From an uncultured Oscillospiraceae bacterium (GTDB lineage: Bacteria; Bacillota; Clostridia; Oscillospirales; Ruminococcaceae): a DNA stretch of 64,000 bases. Location of the stretch: positions 61,482-125,481 of the forward strand of contig CAKSPD010000006.1 in assembly GCA_934481385.1 (NCBI GenBank), written 5' to 3'. The translations under genes were made by a program, and so were the position numbers. The notes below the pieces were generated by a model, which worked only from the letters and a program-made list of their open reading frames with translations, was not told the DNA's origin and did no database searches. Below, piece after piece: positions 8,680 through 17,685 of this stretch (its first letter is position 1; each line of letters starts with the position of its first letter).

Positions 8680-9765
8680 ATGTCCAACCGTTTATTTCAG
8701 GGTCTTATTCAGCAAATGAAAGAGACTATCGACTGTACAATAGGTGTTGTTGATGAAACAGCCACAATTATAGCATGCAGTGACCTCACTAAAGTAGGTA
8801 CTACAAATGAATTCGTTTCACTCGACCTCACAGACTCCCATGACATTTTTATAAGAGATGGATATACCTATAAGCCGTTTGGTGCAAGAGTAAAGCCCGA
8901 TTATGCCGTTTTTGTTGAAGGCGTAGATGAAGCATCAGCAAAATATGCAAGCATTATGGCTATCACTCTCACAAATATCAAACAGTATTATGATGAAAAA
9001 TATGACAGAAACAATTTCATCAAAAATGTTGTTCTTGATAACGTTCTCCCCGGTGATATTATAATCAAGGCAAGAGAACTCCATTTCAATGCCGAAATCA
9101 GCAGAGTTGTATTCCTTATCAGAATTGTTTCTGCAAATGATATTTCTGCATATGATGTCATTCAGAACCTTTTCCCTGACAAAAACAAGGACTTTGTTTT
9201 CAACATAACAGAAAATGACATCGTTCTCGTAAAGGAACTCAAAAGCACTGTTGATTCAAAAGACCTCGAAAAACTTGCCCGTTCAATTGCTGATACTCTC
9301 AGCAGTGAATTTTATACAAGAGTCAATGTCGGCATAGGAACTCCTGTTGTCGGTGTAAAGGAACTTGCAAGTTCATTCAAGGAAGCTCAGATGGCTCTTG
9401 AAGTAGGTAAAGTTTTCGATACAGACAAAGTTATTGTAAGCTATGACAATCTCGGTATCGCAAGACTTATATATCATCTCCCGACAACCCTCTGCGAAAC
9501 TTTCCTCCATGAAGTTTTCAAAATGGGCAGTATCGAATCACTCGACCACGAAACACTTTTCACTATTCAGAGATTTTTTGAAAACAATCTCAATGTTTCT
9601 GAAACATCAAGAAAACTTTTTGTTCACAGAAATACCCTTGTTTACCGTCTTGAAAAAATCAAAAAGCTTACCGGTCTTGATTTAAGAGAATTTGACCACG
9701 CAATTATCTTTAAAATCGCTCTTATGGTTAAAAAATATCTCTCCGCAAATCCTATGAAATTCTGA
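8680..9765 (+). CDS. CdaR/PucR-family transcriptional regulator
   Basis: 361-residue DNA-binding protein. The N-terminal 130 residues resemble the sugar-diacid recognition domain of CdaR (QMKETIDCTIGVVDETATII). The middle is a GGDEF-like degenerate domain common in this family. The C-terminus is the PucR-type helix-turn-helix with NVSETSRKLFVHRNTLVYRL. The ligand is unknown; in Clostridia this regulator is often unlinked to diacid genes. Its own promoter is unclear. It lies directly before ftsE, but with a 66-base gap and a new ribosome binding site, so control of the division genes is possible but not shown. Confidence 0.8.
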   Translation: MSNRLFQGLIQQMKETIDCTIGVVDETATIIACSDLTKVGTTNEFVSLDLTDSHDIFIRDGYTYKPFGARVKPDYAVFVEGVDEASAKYASIMAITLTNIKQYYDEKYDRNNFIKNVVLDNVLPGDIIIKARELHFNAEISRVVFLIRIVSANDISAYDVIQNLFPDKNKDFVFNITENDIVLVKELKSTVDSKDLEKLARSIADTLSSEFYTRVNVGIGTPVVGVKELASSFKEAQMALEVGKVFDTDKVIVSYDNLGIARLIYHLPTTLCETFLHEVFKMGSIESLDHETLFTIQRFFENNLNVSETSRKLFVHRNTLVYRLEKIKKLTGLDLREFDHAIIFKIALMVKKYLSANPMKF

Positions 9766-9831
9766 TAAATCATTCTCTCCTGAACGACAGCCGAAAAGCT
9801 TTTTCAGAAAATTAAAAGGAAGGTGATTTAA

Positions 9832-10518
9832 ATGGTAGAATTAAAAAACGTATCCGTTAAATATTCAAGCGGTGTTGATGCCCTTAACAATGTAAGCCTT
9901 AAAATAAATGACGGTGACTTTGCATTTGTTGTCGGTTCTTCGGGTGCGGGAAAAAGTACCATGATTAAGCTTCTTCTTAAAGAAATAGACGCTACAAGCG
10001 GAACAGTTTCCGTAAACGGCTATAATCTTAATAAGCTTAAAAAAAGACAAATTCCTGAATTCAGACGTACGCTCGGCTTTGTTTTTCAGGATTTCAGACT
10101 TATTCCGTCTATGACTGTATATGAAAATATTGCTTTCGTACTGCGTGTTATAGATGCTCCGAGAAAATTCATCAAAAAAAGAGTTCCTTATGTAATCGGA
10201 CTTGTTGAACTTCAGTCTAAAATGAACTCTTATCCCGATGAACTTTCAGGCGGTGAAAAACAGCGTGTTGCAATCGCAAGAGCTTTGGTCAATGACCCTA
10301 AACTTATTATCGCTGACGAACCTACCGGAAATATTGACCCTGAACTTTCATATGAAATCGTTGAACTCCTCAAAGGAATAAACGATTGCGGAACTACTGT
10401 TCTTATGGTTACGCATGAACACGACCTTGTAAGACATTTCGGAGGACGAATAATCAACATCACTGACGGTCAAATCGTCTTTGATGAAGTAATCGGAGGT
10501 ATCAACGATGAAGCTTAG
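9832..10518 (+). CDS. ftsE: cell division ATP-binding protein FtsE
   Basis: 228-residue ABC ATPase that, with FtsX, controls peptidoglycan hydrolases at the division site. The Walker A is GSSGAGKST, the Q-loop FVFQDFRL, the signature LSGGEKQR and the Walker B LIIADEPT. It overlaps ftsX by 11 bases, as usual, and is followed by a secreted M23 protein with a coiled coil. That is the arrangement of FtsEX with PcsB (streptococci) or EnvC (E. coli), so the partner hydrolase is probably the gene at 11477. Confidence 0.95.
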   Translation: MVELKNVSVKYSSGVDALNNVSLKINDGDFAFVVGSSGAGKSTMIKLLLKEIDATSGTVSVNGYNLNKLKKRQIPEFRRTLGFVFQDFRLIPSMTVYENIAFVLRVIDAPRKFIKKRVPYVIGLVELQSKMNSYPDELSGGEKQRVAIARALVNDPKLIIADEPTGNIDPELSYEIVELLKGINDCGTTVLMVTHEHDLVRHFGGRIINITDGQIVFDEVIGGINDEA

Positions 10519-11413
10519 CGGTATCAAATATCTTGTTGACCAGGGTACAGAAAACATCTGGAAAAACAAAATGATGGCTTTTGCAACATTCTGTGTTCTT
10601 CTTATATCACTTATGCTTGTCGGAATGTCCGTTCTTTTTTACATAAACATCGATTCAATCATAGGCGGTATAAGCGATAAAAATGAAATTGCCGTATTTA
10701 TTGATGACTCTGCAACTCAGGAAGATATTGATGAACTCGGAAACAACCTTTCCGCAATAGACGGTGTTTCAGAAGTAATATTTGAATCAAAAGATGAGGC
10801 TTTTCAGTCTATGATGAAGTCAATGCCGGAATATGAAAGAATTTTCAGTTCGCTTGGCAATGATAATCCTCTTGTAAACGGATATAAAGTAAAAGTCCAT
10901 GATATTGACAGAGTTTCTGAAATCATAGATAAAATAGAACAAATGAATCATATCTACTATATAAAAGCCTCTCAGGAATTTGTAAATATTCTTATGGAGT
11001 TAAGACGTGTTGTAACCCTTATTGCAACAGCTATCATAATCGGACTTGTAATAGTTTCTATGATTATGATTTCAAATACAACAAAAGCAAGCGTATTTTC
11101 AAGACGTGAAGAAATCCAGATTATGAAATACGTTGGTGCTACAAACGGATTCATACGAATACCATTTTTTATAGAGGGAATGGTTACGGGATTTTTTTCA
11201 GGAACAGGTGCTTTTCTGCTTACCCTTTTAACATACCGTTCAACATTCAGTATTCTGACAAGAAATGTCGGGGTTATGAATGTTATAGGTCTGGGAAGTA
11301 TTATCCCATTCGGAAAAATCCAGTTTTATGTGCTGGGTGCTTATATTCTGGCAGGTGCTTTCATCGGGGGTCTTGGAAGTGTACTGTGTACCAGAAAGCA
11401 TATTAATGTTTAA
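10508..11413 (+). CDS. ftsX: cell division protein FtsX
   Basis: 301-residue membrane partner of FtsE. One membrane helix lies near residues 20-45, followed by an extracellular domain of about 125 residues (the part that contacts the hydrolase), and three further helices lie in the C-terminal half, ending in a short tail. ATP binding by FtsE would be transmitted through FtsX to the extracellular coiled-coil hydrolase. It overlaps ftsE and stands 63 bases before the M23 gene. Confidence 0.93.
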   Translation: MKLSGIKYLVDQGTENIWKNKMMAFATFCVLLISLMLVGMSVLFYINIDSIIGGISDKNEIAVFIDDSATQEDIDELGNNLSAIDGVSEVIFESKDEAFQSMMKSMPEYERIFSSLGNDNPLVNGYKVKVHDIDRVSEIIDKIEQMNHIYYIKASQEFVNILMELRRVVTLIATAIIIGLVIVSMIMISNTTKASVFSRREEIQIMKYVGATNGFIRIPFFIEGMVTGFFSGTGAFLLTLLTYRSTFSILTRNVGVMNVIGLGSIIPFGKIQFYVLGAYILAGAFIGGLGSVLCTRKHINV

Positions 11414-11436
11414 AACTGATTAAATTTAAATTTACG

Positions 11437-11476
11437 AAAGGAGTGCAGATATTTCTAAAAAATATCTGCGTATATA
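11437..11476 (+). promoter_or_regulatory. Shine-Dalgarno separated from the M23 gene start by a hairpin
   Basis: AAAGGAG at 11437-11443 is followed by one base, then a perfect 10-bp stem (GCAGATATTT 11445-11454, AAATATCTGC 11460-11469) with a 5-base loop, then seven bases and the ATG at 11477. Linear spacing from GGAG to ATG is 33 bases, but about 8 when the hairpin is folded. The reading frame is closed by TAA at 11456, so no upstream in-frame start can use the Shine-Dalgarno. Confidence 0.7.
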
Positions 11477-13159
11477 ATGAGTAAACTTTTTAAAATCAAA
11501 AAGCTCCTCTCATTCATAGTGTGCGGAGTTATTGCCTTAAACCTTACATTTGCATATTCTGAAAAACAGGAAAGGAACGTTCATGCAAAAACTGTTGCTG
11601 AACTTCAGGAAGAACGTTCTGAAAATGAAAAGAAAATCCAACAGCTAAGACAGGAACTCAGTCAGTATGACGACAATATGAAAGAACAGCAGAAATATCA
11701 GGATACTCTTACTGACCAGATTATTCTTATGCAGAATAATATCACTATTGTTGATGAAGAACTCAACAGAATAAAATCCGATATTTCAACTGCCGAGGAA
11801 AATATAACTCAGCTCGTAAAGGACATCGCTCAGCAGGAAAAGGATATTGCTGAAAATACAGAACTTTTCAAAGAACGTCTGAGAGCTATGTACATTACCG
11901 GAAACGACAGCCTTGCTTCTGCTATCATAGGTGCTTCAGACTTCTATGATATGCTTTCAAGAGTCGAAATGGTAAACCGTATTGCTGAACACGACAGTGA
12001 TTTGATTGAAACTCTCAAAACTCAGCTTGAAACTCTCGATGCACAGAAATCTGCCCTCGAAAGCGAAAAGCTTACACTTGAAACAAAAAAAGCTGAACAG
12101 GAAACAAAAAAGGCTGAATTTGAATCAATGCGTGAAGAATACAACAAAGCCTTTGAACAGTCCGAAGAATACCTCGATACACTCAAGATTGAGGCAAATC
12201 AGAAACAGCTTGATATTGAAAAGCTCAATTCAATAAATGAAGAAAAGCTCAAGGAAGAAGAAAAAATAAAAACTGCTGAAGAAAATGCAAGAAAAGCCCG
12301 TGAGGAACAGCTCCGGAAAGCCAATGAAGAAGCTATCCAGAAGGCAAAGACAAATGCAGAGAAAAAAGCTCTCGAAGCTAAAGCTGAAGCCGAAAGACTC
12401 AAAAGAGAAAAACAGGAGGCTGAAAAAAAGGCTCAGGAGGCTAAGGCTGAAGCTGACCGCATAGCGAAAGAAAAGGCTGAAGCTAAGAAAAAGGCTGAAG
12501 AAGCTAAAAAAGCTGCCGAAAAACTCGCTGCACAGAAAGAGGCTGAAGAAAAAGCCAAAAAAGAAGAAGAAAAACGTAAGGCTGAACAGGCTGCAAAGGA
12601 AGAAGCTGAAAGACTCGCTGCTGAACAGGCTAAAAAGGAAGAAGAACAGCGTCGTGCTGAACAGGAAGCCGAAGAACAGCGTAAAGCTGAAGAAGAAAAA
12701 AAGGCTCAGGAAGAAGCTAATAAACAACAGCAGAGTTCATCAGGTTTCATATGGCCTGCTCCGGGCGGTTACTACATCTCAAGCGGTTACGGTTCAAGAT
12801 GGGGTACTACTCACAGAGGTATCGACATTGCCGGAGGAAGCATAAGAGGTACTTCTGCCGTTGCATCTCGTAGCGGTACTGTAATTATGGTAAACAATTC
12901 CTGCACACATGACTATGCCAAGGAATACAGCTGTGGCTGTGGCGGAGGATACGGAAATTATGTTCTTATTGACCACGGTGACGGCTATTCAACAATGTAT
13001 GCTCATCTTTCAACAGCATATGTTTCAGTAGGCGAATACGTTGAACAGGGACAGGCTATCGGTGCTGTCGGCTGTACCGGTCATTCAACAGGAAATCATC
13101 TCCATTTTGAAATAAGAGTTGACGGTACTGCTCAGGACCCTCAGAATTATCTCAACTGA
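11477..13159 (+). CDS. secreted coiled-coil M23 peptidase, PcsB/EnvC-like FtsEX partner
   Basis: 560-residue exported murein hydrolase. Residues 1-38 form a signal peptide. Residues about 40-250 are a charged coiled coil of the PcsB/EnvC type, and about 255-420 are a very regular Ala/Glu/Lys-rich helix that probably spans the wall. The last 125 residues are a LytM/M23 zinc endopeptidase with HRGID (His and Asp ligands), DHGDGYSTMYAH and HLHFE (catalytic and ligand His). A Ser/Gln linker separates coil and enzyme. The place right after ftsEX points to activation by FtsEX at septation. Translation start is unusual (see hairpin entry). Confidence 0.9.
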   Translation: MSKLFKIKKLLSFIVCGVIALNLTFAYSEKQERNVHAKTVAELQEERSENEKKIQQLRQELSQYDDNMKEQQKYQDTLTDQIILMQNNITIVDEELNRIKSDISTAEENITQLVKDIAQQEKDIAENTELFKERLRAMYITGNDSLASAIIGASDFYDMLSRVEMVNRIAEHDSDLIETLKTQLETLDAQKSALESEKLTLETKKAEQETKKAEFESMREEYNKAFEQSEEYLDTLKIEANQKQLDIEKLNSINEEKLKEEEKIKTAEENARKAREEQLRKANEEAIQKAKTNAEKKALEAKAEAERLKREKQEAEKKAQEAKAEADRIAKEKAEAKKKAEEAKKAAEKLAAQKEAEEKAKKEEEKRKAEQAAKEEAERLAAEQAKKEEEQRRAEQEAEEQRKAEEEKKAQEEANKQQQSSSGFIWPAPGGYYISSGYGSRWGTTHRGIDIAGGSIRGTSAVASRSGTVIMVNNSCTHDYAKEYSCGCGGGYGNYVLIDHGDGYSTMYAHLSTAYVSVGEYVEQGQAIGAVGCTGHSTGNHLHFEIRVDGTAQDPQNYLN

Positions 13160-13187
13160 TACATAATATTCAGAAAGCAGATAAAAT

Positions 13188-14360
13188 ATGAACAAAAAAA
13201 TAAGCCTCGGACTTGCATTAAGCATTTCTGCAATTGTATGTGCAATTACTTTCATTGTGACTTCCTTTTTCTCGCTCCAGAGCTTTAACAGCAAGGTTGC
13301 AGACGTAAAGGAAAAGGCTGAAAAATATCAGCAACTCGAAAATGCGGATACATATGTCAGAGAAAATTATCTTCACGATATAGATGAAGAAAAACTAAGC
13401 TACGGCATACTTAAAGGCTATGTAAACGGTCTGGGCGACAAATATTCACAGTATCTAACTCCTGAAGAATATCAGGAAATGCTTGCAGAGGATTCCGGAA
13501 AAGTAATCGGTCTTGGAATAACTGTATCAAAAGATTCAAGCGGATATATAACAGTTTCTTCAATAATGTCGGACTCCCCTGTTTCAGAATCAATTCTTGA
13601 AAAGGGTGATGTTATTGTTGCTGTAAACGGGAAAGATGTTCTTGAAACGGGTGCTGATGAAGCTGTTTCGCTTATGAGCGGAACTGCCGGTTCTGACATC
13701 GAACTCACTATAAGAAGAAACGGAAAGGATATTCCGCTTAAATTCACAAGGCAGACAATTGAAATAACATCTGTTGCAGGCTATATGCTTGATAACTATA
13801 TAGGATATATAAAAATTTCATCATTCAGAGCAAATACTCCCGACCAGTTCCGTTCAGTACTTGAAAAGCTTACTGTAAACGGTGCAAGAGCAATTATATT
13901 TGATTTACGCAACAACGGCGGAGGACTTGCTGATTCACTTGAAAAATGCCTTGACCCGCTTCTCCCTGAGGGAGTAATTGCTGTTGAAAAATACAAAGAC
14001 GGTCATACCGAAACACTTGTATATTCTGATGAATCAGAACTTGATATTCCTATGACTGTTATAGTAAACGGAAATACTGCAAGTGCGGCAGAACTTTTTT
14101 CAGCATCACTCCGTGATTTCAAGGGTTCTGCATTGGTTGGAGAACAGACATACGGAAAGGGCGTTATACAAACATACCACGAATTTGATGACGGAAGTGC
14201 CGTTTCGCTTACAACTTCTGAATATCAGACATCTCTTTCAGAATGTTTTGACGGAACAGGACTTACACCCGATTATATAACTGTTCAGCCGGAAGAAGAA
14301 TCCGATGACCTTCAGCTCAATAAGGCAATTGAAGTTACTTTACAGATACTTGAACAATAA
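13188..14360 (+). CDS. carboxy-terminal processing protease (S41 family)
   Basis: 390-residue CtpA/CtpB-type serine protease, anchored by an N-terminal membrane helix (about residues 5-30) and acting outside the cytoplasm. A PDZ domain (about 100-180) with GLGITVSKDSSGYI precedes the catalytic domain. The nucleophile Ser is in GNTASAAELF and the catalytic Lys in GEQTYGKGVIQ. It stands 28 bases after the M23 hydrolase gene, the usual order in Firmicutes. It may process or degrade the hydrolase or other envelope proteins (inference). Ends at a strong terminator. Confidence 0.92.
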   Translation: MNKKISLGLALSISAIVCAITFIVTSFFSLQSFNSKVADVKEKAEKYQQLENADTYVRENYLHDIDEEKLSYGILKGYVNGLGDKYSQYLTPEEYQEMLAEDSGKVIGLGITVSKDSSGYITVSSIMSDSPVSESILEKGDVIVAVNGKDVLETGADEAVSLMSGTAGSDIELTIRRNGKDIPLKFTRQTIEITSVAGYMLDNYIGYIKISSFRANTPDQFRSVLEKLTVNGARAIIFDLRNNGGGLADSLEKCLDPLLPEGVIAVEKYKDGHTETLVYSDESELDIPMTVIVNGNTASAAELFSASLRDFKGSALVGEQTYGKGVIQTYHEFDDGSAVSLTTSEYQTSLSECFDGTGLTPDYITVQPEEESDDLQLNKAIEVTLQILEQ

Positions 14361-14362
14361 AA

Positions 14363-14392
14363 AAACAGGCAACCTTAAAAGGTTGCCTGTTT
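14363..14392. terminator. bidirectional terminator after the S41 protease gene
   Basis: AAACAGGCAACC pairs with GGTTGCCTGTTT around TTAAAA, with T-rich sequence following. It sits between convergent genes. It shares the GGCAACCTT core with the terminator at 1251. Confidence 0.9.
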
Positions 14393-14402
14393 CGCTTTTT
14401 TA

Positions 14403-15734
14403 TCAGCTTTCCTTTCTGCCTCTCTTTATGATTCTTTTAAGAGCGATAATATCAAAGGCATTGGTTACTCCGTCATTGTTTATATCACATTCAGTATCAG
14501 ATTCAAATGAGAGAACTGTTGCTGTACATATAACAGCGTCTGCTATGCTGACTACACCGTCACCGTCAATGTCGGCTTTCTGTTCAGGTGTGCCGAGATT
14601 AGCAATATCATCATTGTTGTTATTCTGGTCTTTATGTATTGGTGCAGGTGGCTGAGGGTCGCAGTCATAATCTTTTCTGCAAAGGTTAGGAGTTTTATAT
14701 GATACGCCGTAAAGACTTGATATTGGAAAATGAGAGATAAGAAAACTGTTCATTCCTTTAAGGAAATAGTCATAGGAAACGTCACTTCCTGTAACTTCTT
14801 CAACAAAATCTCTGTCGTCCCAAGTTGCATCTATTGCATACCAGTTACCGTCGTCCATTTTAACCTGATTCCACATATGAGAACCGTTTACAACAGATAT
14901 ACATGGTATACCTTCTCTGTCGCATATGAGCTTGAAAGCTTCTGAATAGCCTTCACATACTGATGCGCCGTAGATAAGAGAACCGATTACACTATGAGCA
15001 AAAGGAGCACTTTTATTATAGGATATTGTCTGAATAAGGCGGTCGTGAATATTCTTTACCTTTTCATATCTTGTAGAACCGTCTACCTGAAATTCACCTA
15101 TTTCTCTGAAAAGCTGGTCTTTGCATCTTCTTGCATAATCTATATCTCCGCCGAAATCTTCATCAAGCTGGAAATAGAATGTTATGTTCTTAACTTTAAA
15201 TACAGTTTCATTTGTGAGGTTATTTACTTCATAAGTACCTGTATATGAAAATGTAAATGTAGGAGCTGTCCAGAATATTTCCGGATGGTCGAGAAGAAGG
15301 AAACCGTATCCTGAATAAATTGAAGTTGCGATATGCTGTGAAATCACATCTTTTTCGCCTTCTGTAAGGGGTTCATTCGGGTCTTTTGAACCGAGGTTTA
15401 CTCTTACTTCATCAGGGAGGTCAACCATTATAGGATTTTCAGTAGGGTCTGCAAGTGATGCAAGTGAATTATAAACAGTAATATTGTTCTGGTCAAGGAG
15501 AGAACTATATGAATAACCGTCATAATAATTTGAGTCATAAAGATTTGAAGAAAGTTGCTGAGTAATTTCGATTACTTCTTTTTCATCAGCTTCAGCAGTT
15601 ATTTCCTCATTGCTTTCAACGTCAAATACATCTATATCATCAGTAGCAGCAGAAACTGTAATCGGAACAGTTGAAACTATTAAAGCTGCTGTCATAGCCG
15701 CAGCAAGTATTCTTGATATTATATTATTTTTCAT
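14403..15734 (-). CDS. secreted transglutaminase-like protein with dockerin
   Basis: 443 residues. A signal peptide (about 1-29, ending VSA) is followed by an acidic linker, a large domain, and a transglutaminase-like core at about 230-325 with the triad Cys in ASVCEGYSEAF, His in GSHMWNQV and Asp in YAIDATWDD. The last 60 residues are a type I dockerin with two calcium loops, DIDGDGVVSIAD and DINNDGVTNAFD, and the usual second helix. The dockerin predicts docking to a cohesin scaffold, hence a cellulosome-type surface complex. Function may be peptide cleavage or cross-linking; family members include cysteine proteases. Own consensus promoter at 15795-15823 and GGGAGG before the ATG. Confidence 0.88.
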   Translation of the reverse strand: MKNNIISRILAAAMTAALIVSTVPITVSAATDDIDVFDVESNEEITAEADEKEVIEITQQLSSNLYDSNYYDGYSYSSLLDQNNITVYNSLASLADPTENPIMVDLPDEVRVNLGSKDPNEPLTEGEKDVISQHIATSIYSGYGFLLLDHPEIFWTAPTFTFSYTGTYEVNNLTNETVFKVKNITFYFQLDEDFGGDIDYARRCKDQLFREIGEFQVDGSTRYEKVKNIHDRLIQTISYNKSAPFAHSVIGSLIYGASVCEGYSEAFKLICDREGIPCISVVNGSHMWNQVKMDDGNWYAIDATWDDRDFVEEVTGSDVSYDYFLKGMNSFLISHFPISSLYGVSYKTPNLCRKDYDCDPQPPAPIHKDQNNNNDDIANLGTPEQKADIDGDGVVSIADAVICTATVLSFESDTECDINNDGVTNAFDIIALKRIIKRGRKES

Positions 15735-15794
15735 AATGATTCCTCCCTTGATAATGAATCACTGATAAATTATCTGTTGTTTTTCTATACTTTT

Positions 15795-15823
15795 ATTATA
15801 TTGCAAAAAGTATAATTTGTCAA
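15795..15823 (-). promoter_or_regulatory. sigma-A promoter for the transglutaminase-dockerin gene
   Basis: Perfect consensus TTGACA (15823-15818), 17 bases, TATAAT (15800-15795). The rest of the intergenic region 15735-16100 holds the divergent promoter at 16027 and otherwise only AT-rich sequence. Confidence 0.85.
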
Positions 15824-16026
15824 GGTAAAACCCATAATTTACTACAAATTCGGCTGTTTTTATAAACCTTAAACGTTTAAATTGTGCATAATTACAACAA
15901 CTTCAAAAACAAATTATACAGATAGTTATATATATGGCTCTTTGTCCATATCTGCGAAATATTTCTCTGATTAAATCAGCCTAATTTTATATTATATCGA
16001 TAATTATAATTTAGTGAAAATAATAC

Positions 16027-16055
16027 TTGAAAAATCGGGAAATATATGATATACT
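16027..16055 (+). promoter_or_regulatory. sigma-A promoter for the aminotransferase gene
   Basis: TTGAAA (16027-16032), 17 bases, TATACT (16050-16055) with a TG extended -10. The start codon is 46 bases on. Confidence 0.75.
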
Positions 16056-16100
16056 ATCAAATGTATAAATTTGTATTATTGCATCAAAGGAGAGTTAGCA

Positions 16101-17375
16101 ATGGAATTAAAGCAGATGAACAAAGAACAGCTTCTTGAATTTAAAAACAAGGTTCAGAAGGAATATGACAACTTTAAGGCTCTTAACCTTAAACTTGATA
16201 TGTCAAGAGGAAAGCCCTCTGCTGAACAGCTTGATTTAAGTATGGGAATGCTTAATGTTCTTAATGAAGAAACTATCGCCAGCGAATACGGTACTGATTA
16301 CAGAAACTATGGTATTCTTGACGGTATCCCGGAAGCAAAGAAATTTTTTGCTCCTATGCTCGGAGTATCTGAGGACGAAATCATCGTTTGCGGAAATTCC
16401 AGTCTTAATATAATGTACTGGACTGTTCAGGTTGCATTCACTCATGGCATACTCGGTGAACCTGCATGGTCAAAACAGGGAAATGTCAAATTCCTCTGCC
16501 CTTCACCCGGATATGACAGACATTTCGGTATATGCGAATTTTTCGGAATAGAAATGATTACTGTTCCTATGAAAAGCGACGGGCCTGATATGGATATGAT
16601 TGAAAAGCTCGTTTCAGAAGATTCATCAATAAAAGGTATCTGGTGTGTTCCGCAGTATTCAAATCCTGAGGGCATCTGCTATTCTGATGAAACTGTAAAA
16701 CGCTTTGCTAATCTTAAACCTGCTGCAAAGGATTTCAGAATTTTCTGGGATAACGCATACACAATTCATCACCTTTGCGACAATCCTAAATATATACTTA
16801 ACATTCTTGATGAAGCTAAAAAAGTCGGCAACGAAAACATTGTATATATATTCGGTTCAACTTCAAAAATTACATTCCCCGGTGCAGGTGTTGCAATGAT
16901 TGGTGCAAGCAAGGAAAATATCGAAAGCCTTAAAAAAGCCCTTGCAGTATGTACAATAAGCTATGATAAGCTCAATCAGCTCCGCCATGTAAAATATTTC
17001 GGAACATTCGGCAATATGGTTGAATATATGAAAAAGCACAAGGCTATACTCCGTCCTAAATTCGACTGCGTTATAAACATGCTTGAAAAGGAAATCAGAC
17101 CTCTTGGAATAGGCTCTTGGATTGACCCGAAGGGCGGTTACTTCATCTCATTCGATTCACTTCCGCATTGTGCAAAGAGAATTGTTGAACTCTGTAAAAA
17201 TGCAGGCGTTGTTCTTACCGGAGCAGGTGCAACATTCCCCTATAAGAAAGACCCTGAAGATAAAAATATCAGAATTTCACCTTCTTATCCGACTATCGAT
17301 GAACTTTCAAAGGCTATGGAGCTTTTCGTAATATGCGTAAAACTTGCAAGTGCTGAAAAACTTCTCGCAGAATAA
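16101..17375 (+). CDS. aspartate aminotransferase (AspT/MocR-type, fold type I)
   Basis: 424-residue PLP enzyme of the group exemplified by Corynebacterium AspT, which transfers the amino group of aspartate to 2-oxoglutarate. The N-terminal LKLDMSRGKPSAEQLDLS, the CPSPGYDRHF block and STSKITFPGAG (Schiff-base Lys) match that group. The frame is open ten codons further upstream (16071), but the start at 16101 is chosen because AAAGGAG lies eight bases before it. It stands alone, between its own promoter and a strong terminator. It links nitrogen assimilation with the amt region downstream only by position. Confidence 0.85.
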   Translation: MELKQMNKEQLLEFKNKVQKEYDNFKALNLKLDMSRGKPSAEQLDLSMGMLNVLNEETIASEYGTDYRNYGILDGIPEAKKFFAPMLGVSEDEIIVCGNSSLNIMYWTVQVAFTHGILGEPAWSKQGNVKFLCPSPGYDRHFGICEFFGIEMITVPMKSDGPDMDMIEKLVSEDSSIKGIWCVPQYSNPEGICYSDETVKRFANLKPAAKDFRIFWDNAYTIHHLCDNPKYILNILDEAKKVGNENIVYIFGSTSKITFPGAGVAMIGASKENIESLKKALAVCTISYDKLNQLRHVKYFGTFGNMVEYMKKHKAILRPKFDCVINMLEKEIRPLGIGSWIDPKGGYFISFDSLPHCAKRIVELCKNAGVVLTGAGATFPYKKDPEDKNIRISPSYPTIDELSKAMELFVICVKLASAEKLLAE

Positions 17376-17383
17376 TATCAGGA

Positions 17384-17415
17384 GAGCAGTCATATATATT
17401 GACTGCTCTTTTTTT
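17384..17415 (+). terminator. terminator of the aminotransferase gene
   Basis: GAGCAGTCA pairs with TGACTGCTC, followed by a run of eight T. From here to 17562 the sequence is AT-rich and I see nothing in it. Confidence 0.9.
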
Positions 17416-17562
17416 AAGTTTTATCGGGAAACGGGTTTAAAATAAACAGTCAGAAATCATTTTTCTTAAAAAATCAAAGCGTATCGGCAGTTTTACTTTT
17501 TTTGTATGCGGATTTTACAAAAAATTACATTCAGGGGCGAAAATTATCTTGCAGTATAACAG

Positions 17563-17591
17563 TTGACTTTTTTTGTGTTGTAGCATATAAT
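17563..17591 (+). promoter_or_regulatory. sigma-A promoter for the ammonium transporter gene
   Basis: TTGACT (17563-17568), 17 bases, TATAAT (17586-17591). The predicted transcript begins near 17598, only a few bases before the leader hairpins. Confidence 0.85.
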
Positions 17592-17602
17592 ATAAGCATA
17601 GA

Positions 17603-17685
17603 CAGCAAGGACGCTGAAAAGAGTTTGAAGAAAACTTCTTTTTAGCGTCCTTTTGTTATTTTCAGGGAAGGTACCTCCCTGAAAA
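17603..17685 (+). promoter_or_regulatory. structured leader of amt: ANTAR-type hairpin overlapping an attenuator
   Basis: CAGC-AAGGAC-GCTG (17603-17616) is a small hairpin whose six-base loop has A at position 1 and G at position 4, the reported signature of ANTAR-protein RNA targets. Its loop and 3' arm (AAGGACGCT, 17607-17615) also form the 5' arm of a long hairpin closing with AGCGTCCTT (17644-17652) and followed by TTTTGTTATTTT. The two folds exclude each other, as in antitermination. A second strong hairpin (TTTTCAGGGA 17659-17668 with TCCCTGAAAA 17676-17685) follows. An ANTAR protein is encoded 5 kb downstream. I do not find the second hexaloop hairpin that classical targets have. Confidence 0.5.

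Noticed and set aside
12230-12727. 165-codon open frame antisense to the M23 hydrolase gene, rich in Phe and Ser
   Set aside because: It is the complement of the Glu/Lys/Ala-rich coiled coil; low complexity and no ribosome binding site.
17659-17685. Second hairpin in the amt leader as a terminator
   Set aside because: It is a strong stem but is followed by CAGCACAGC and not by a T run; kept only as part of the leader.
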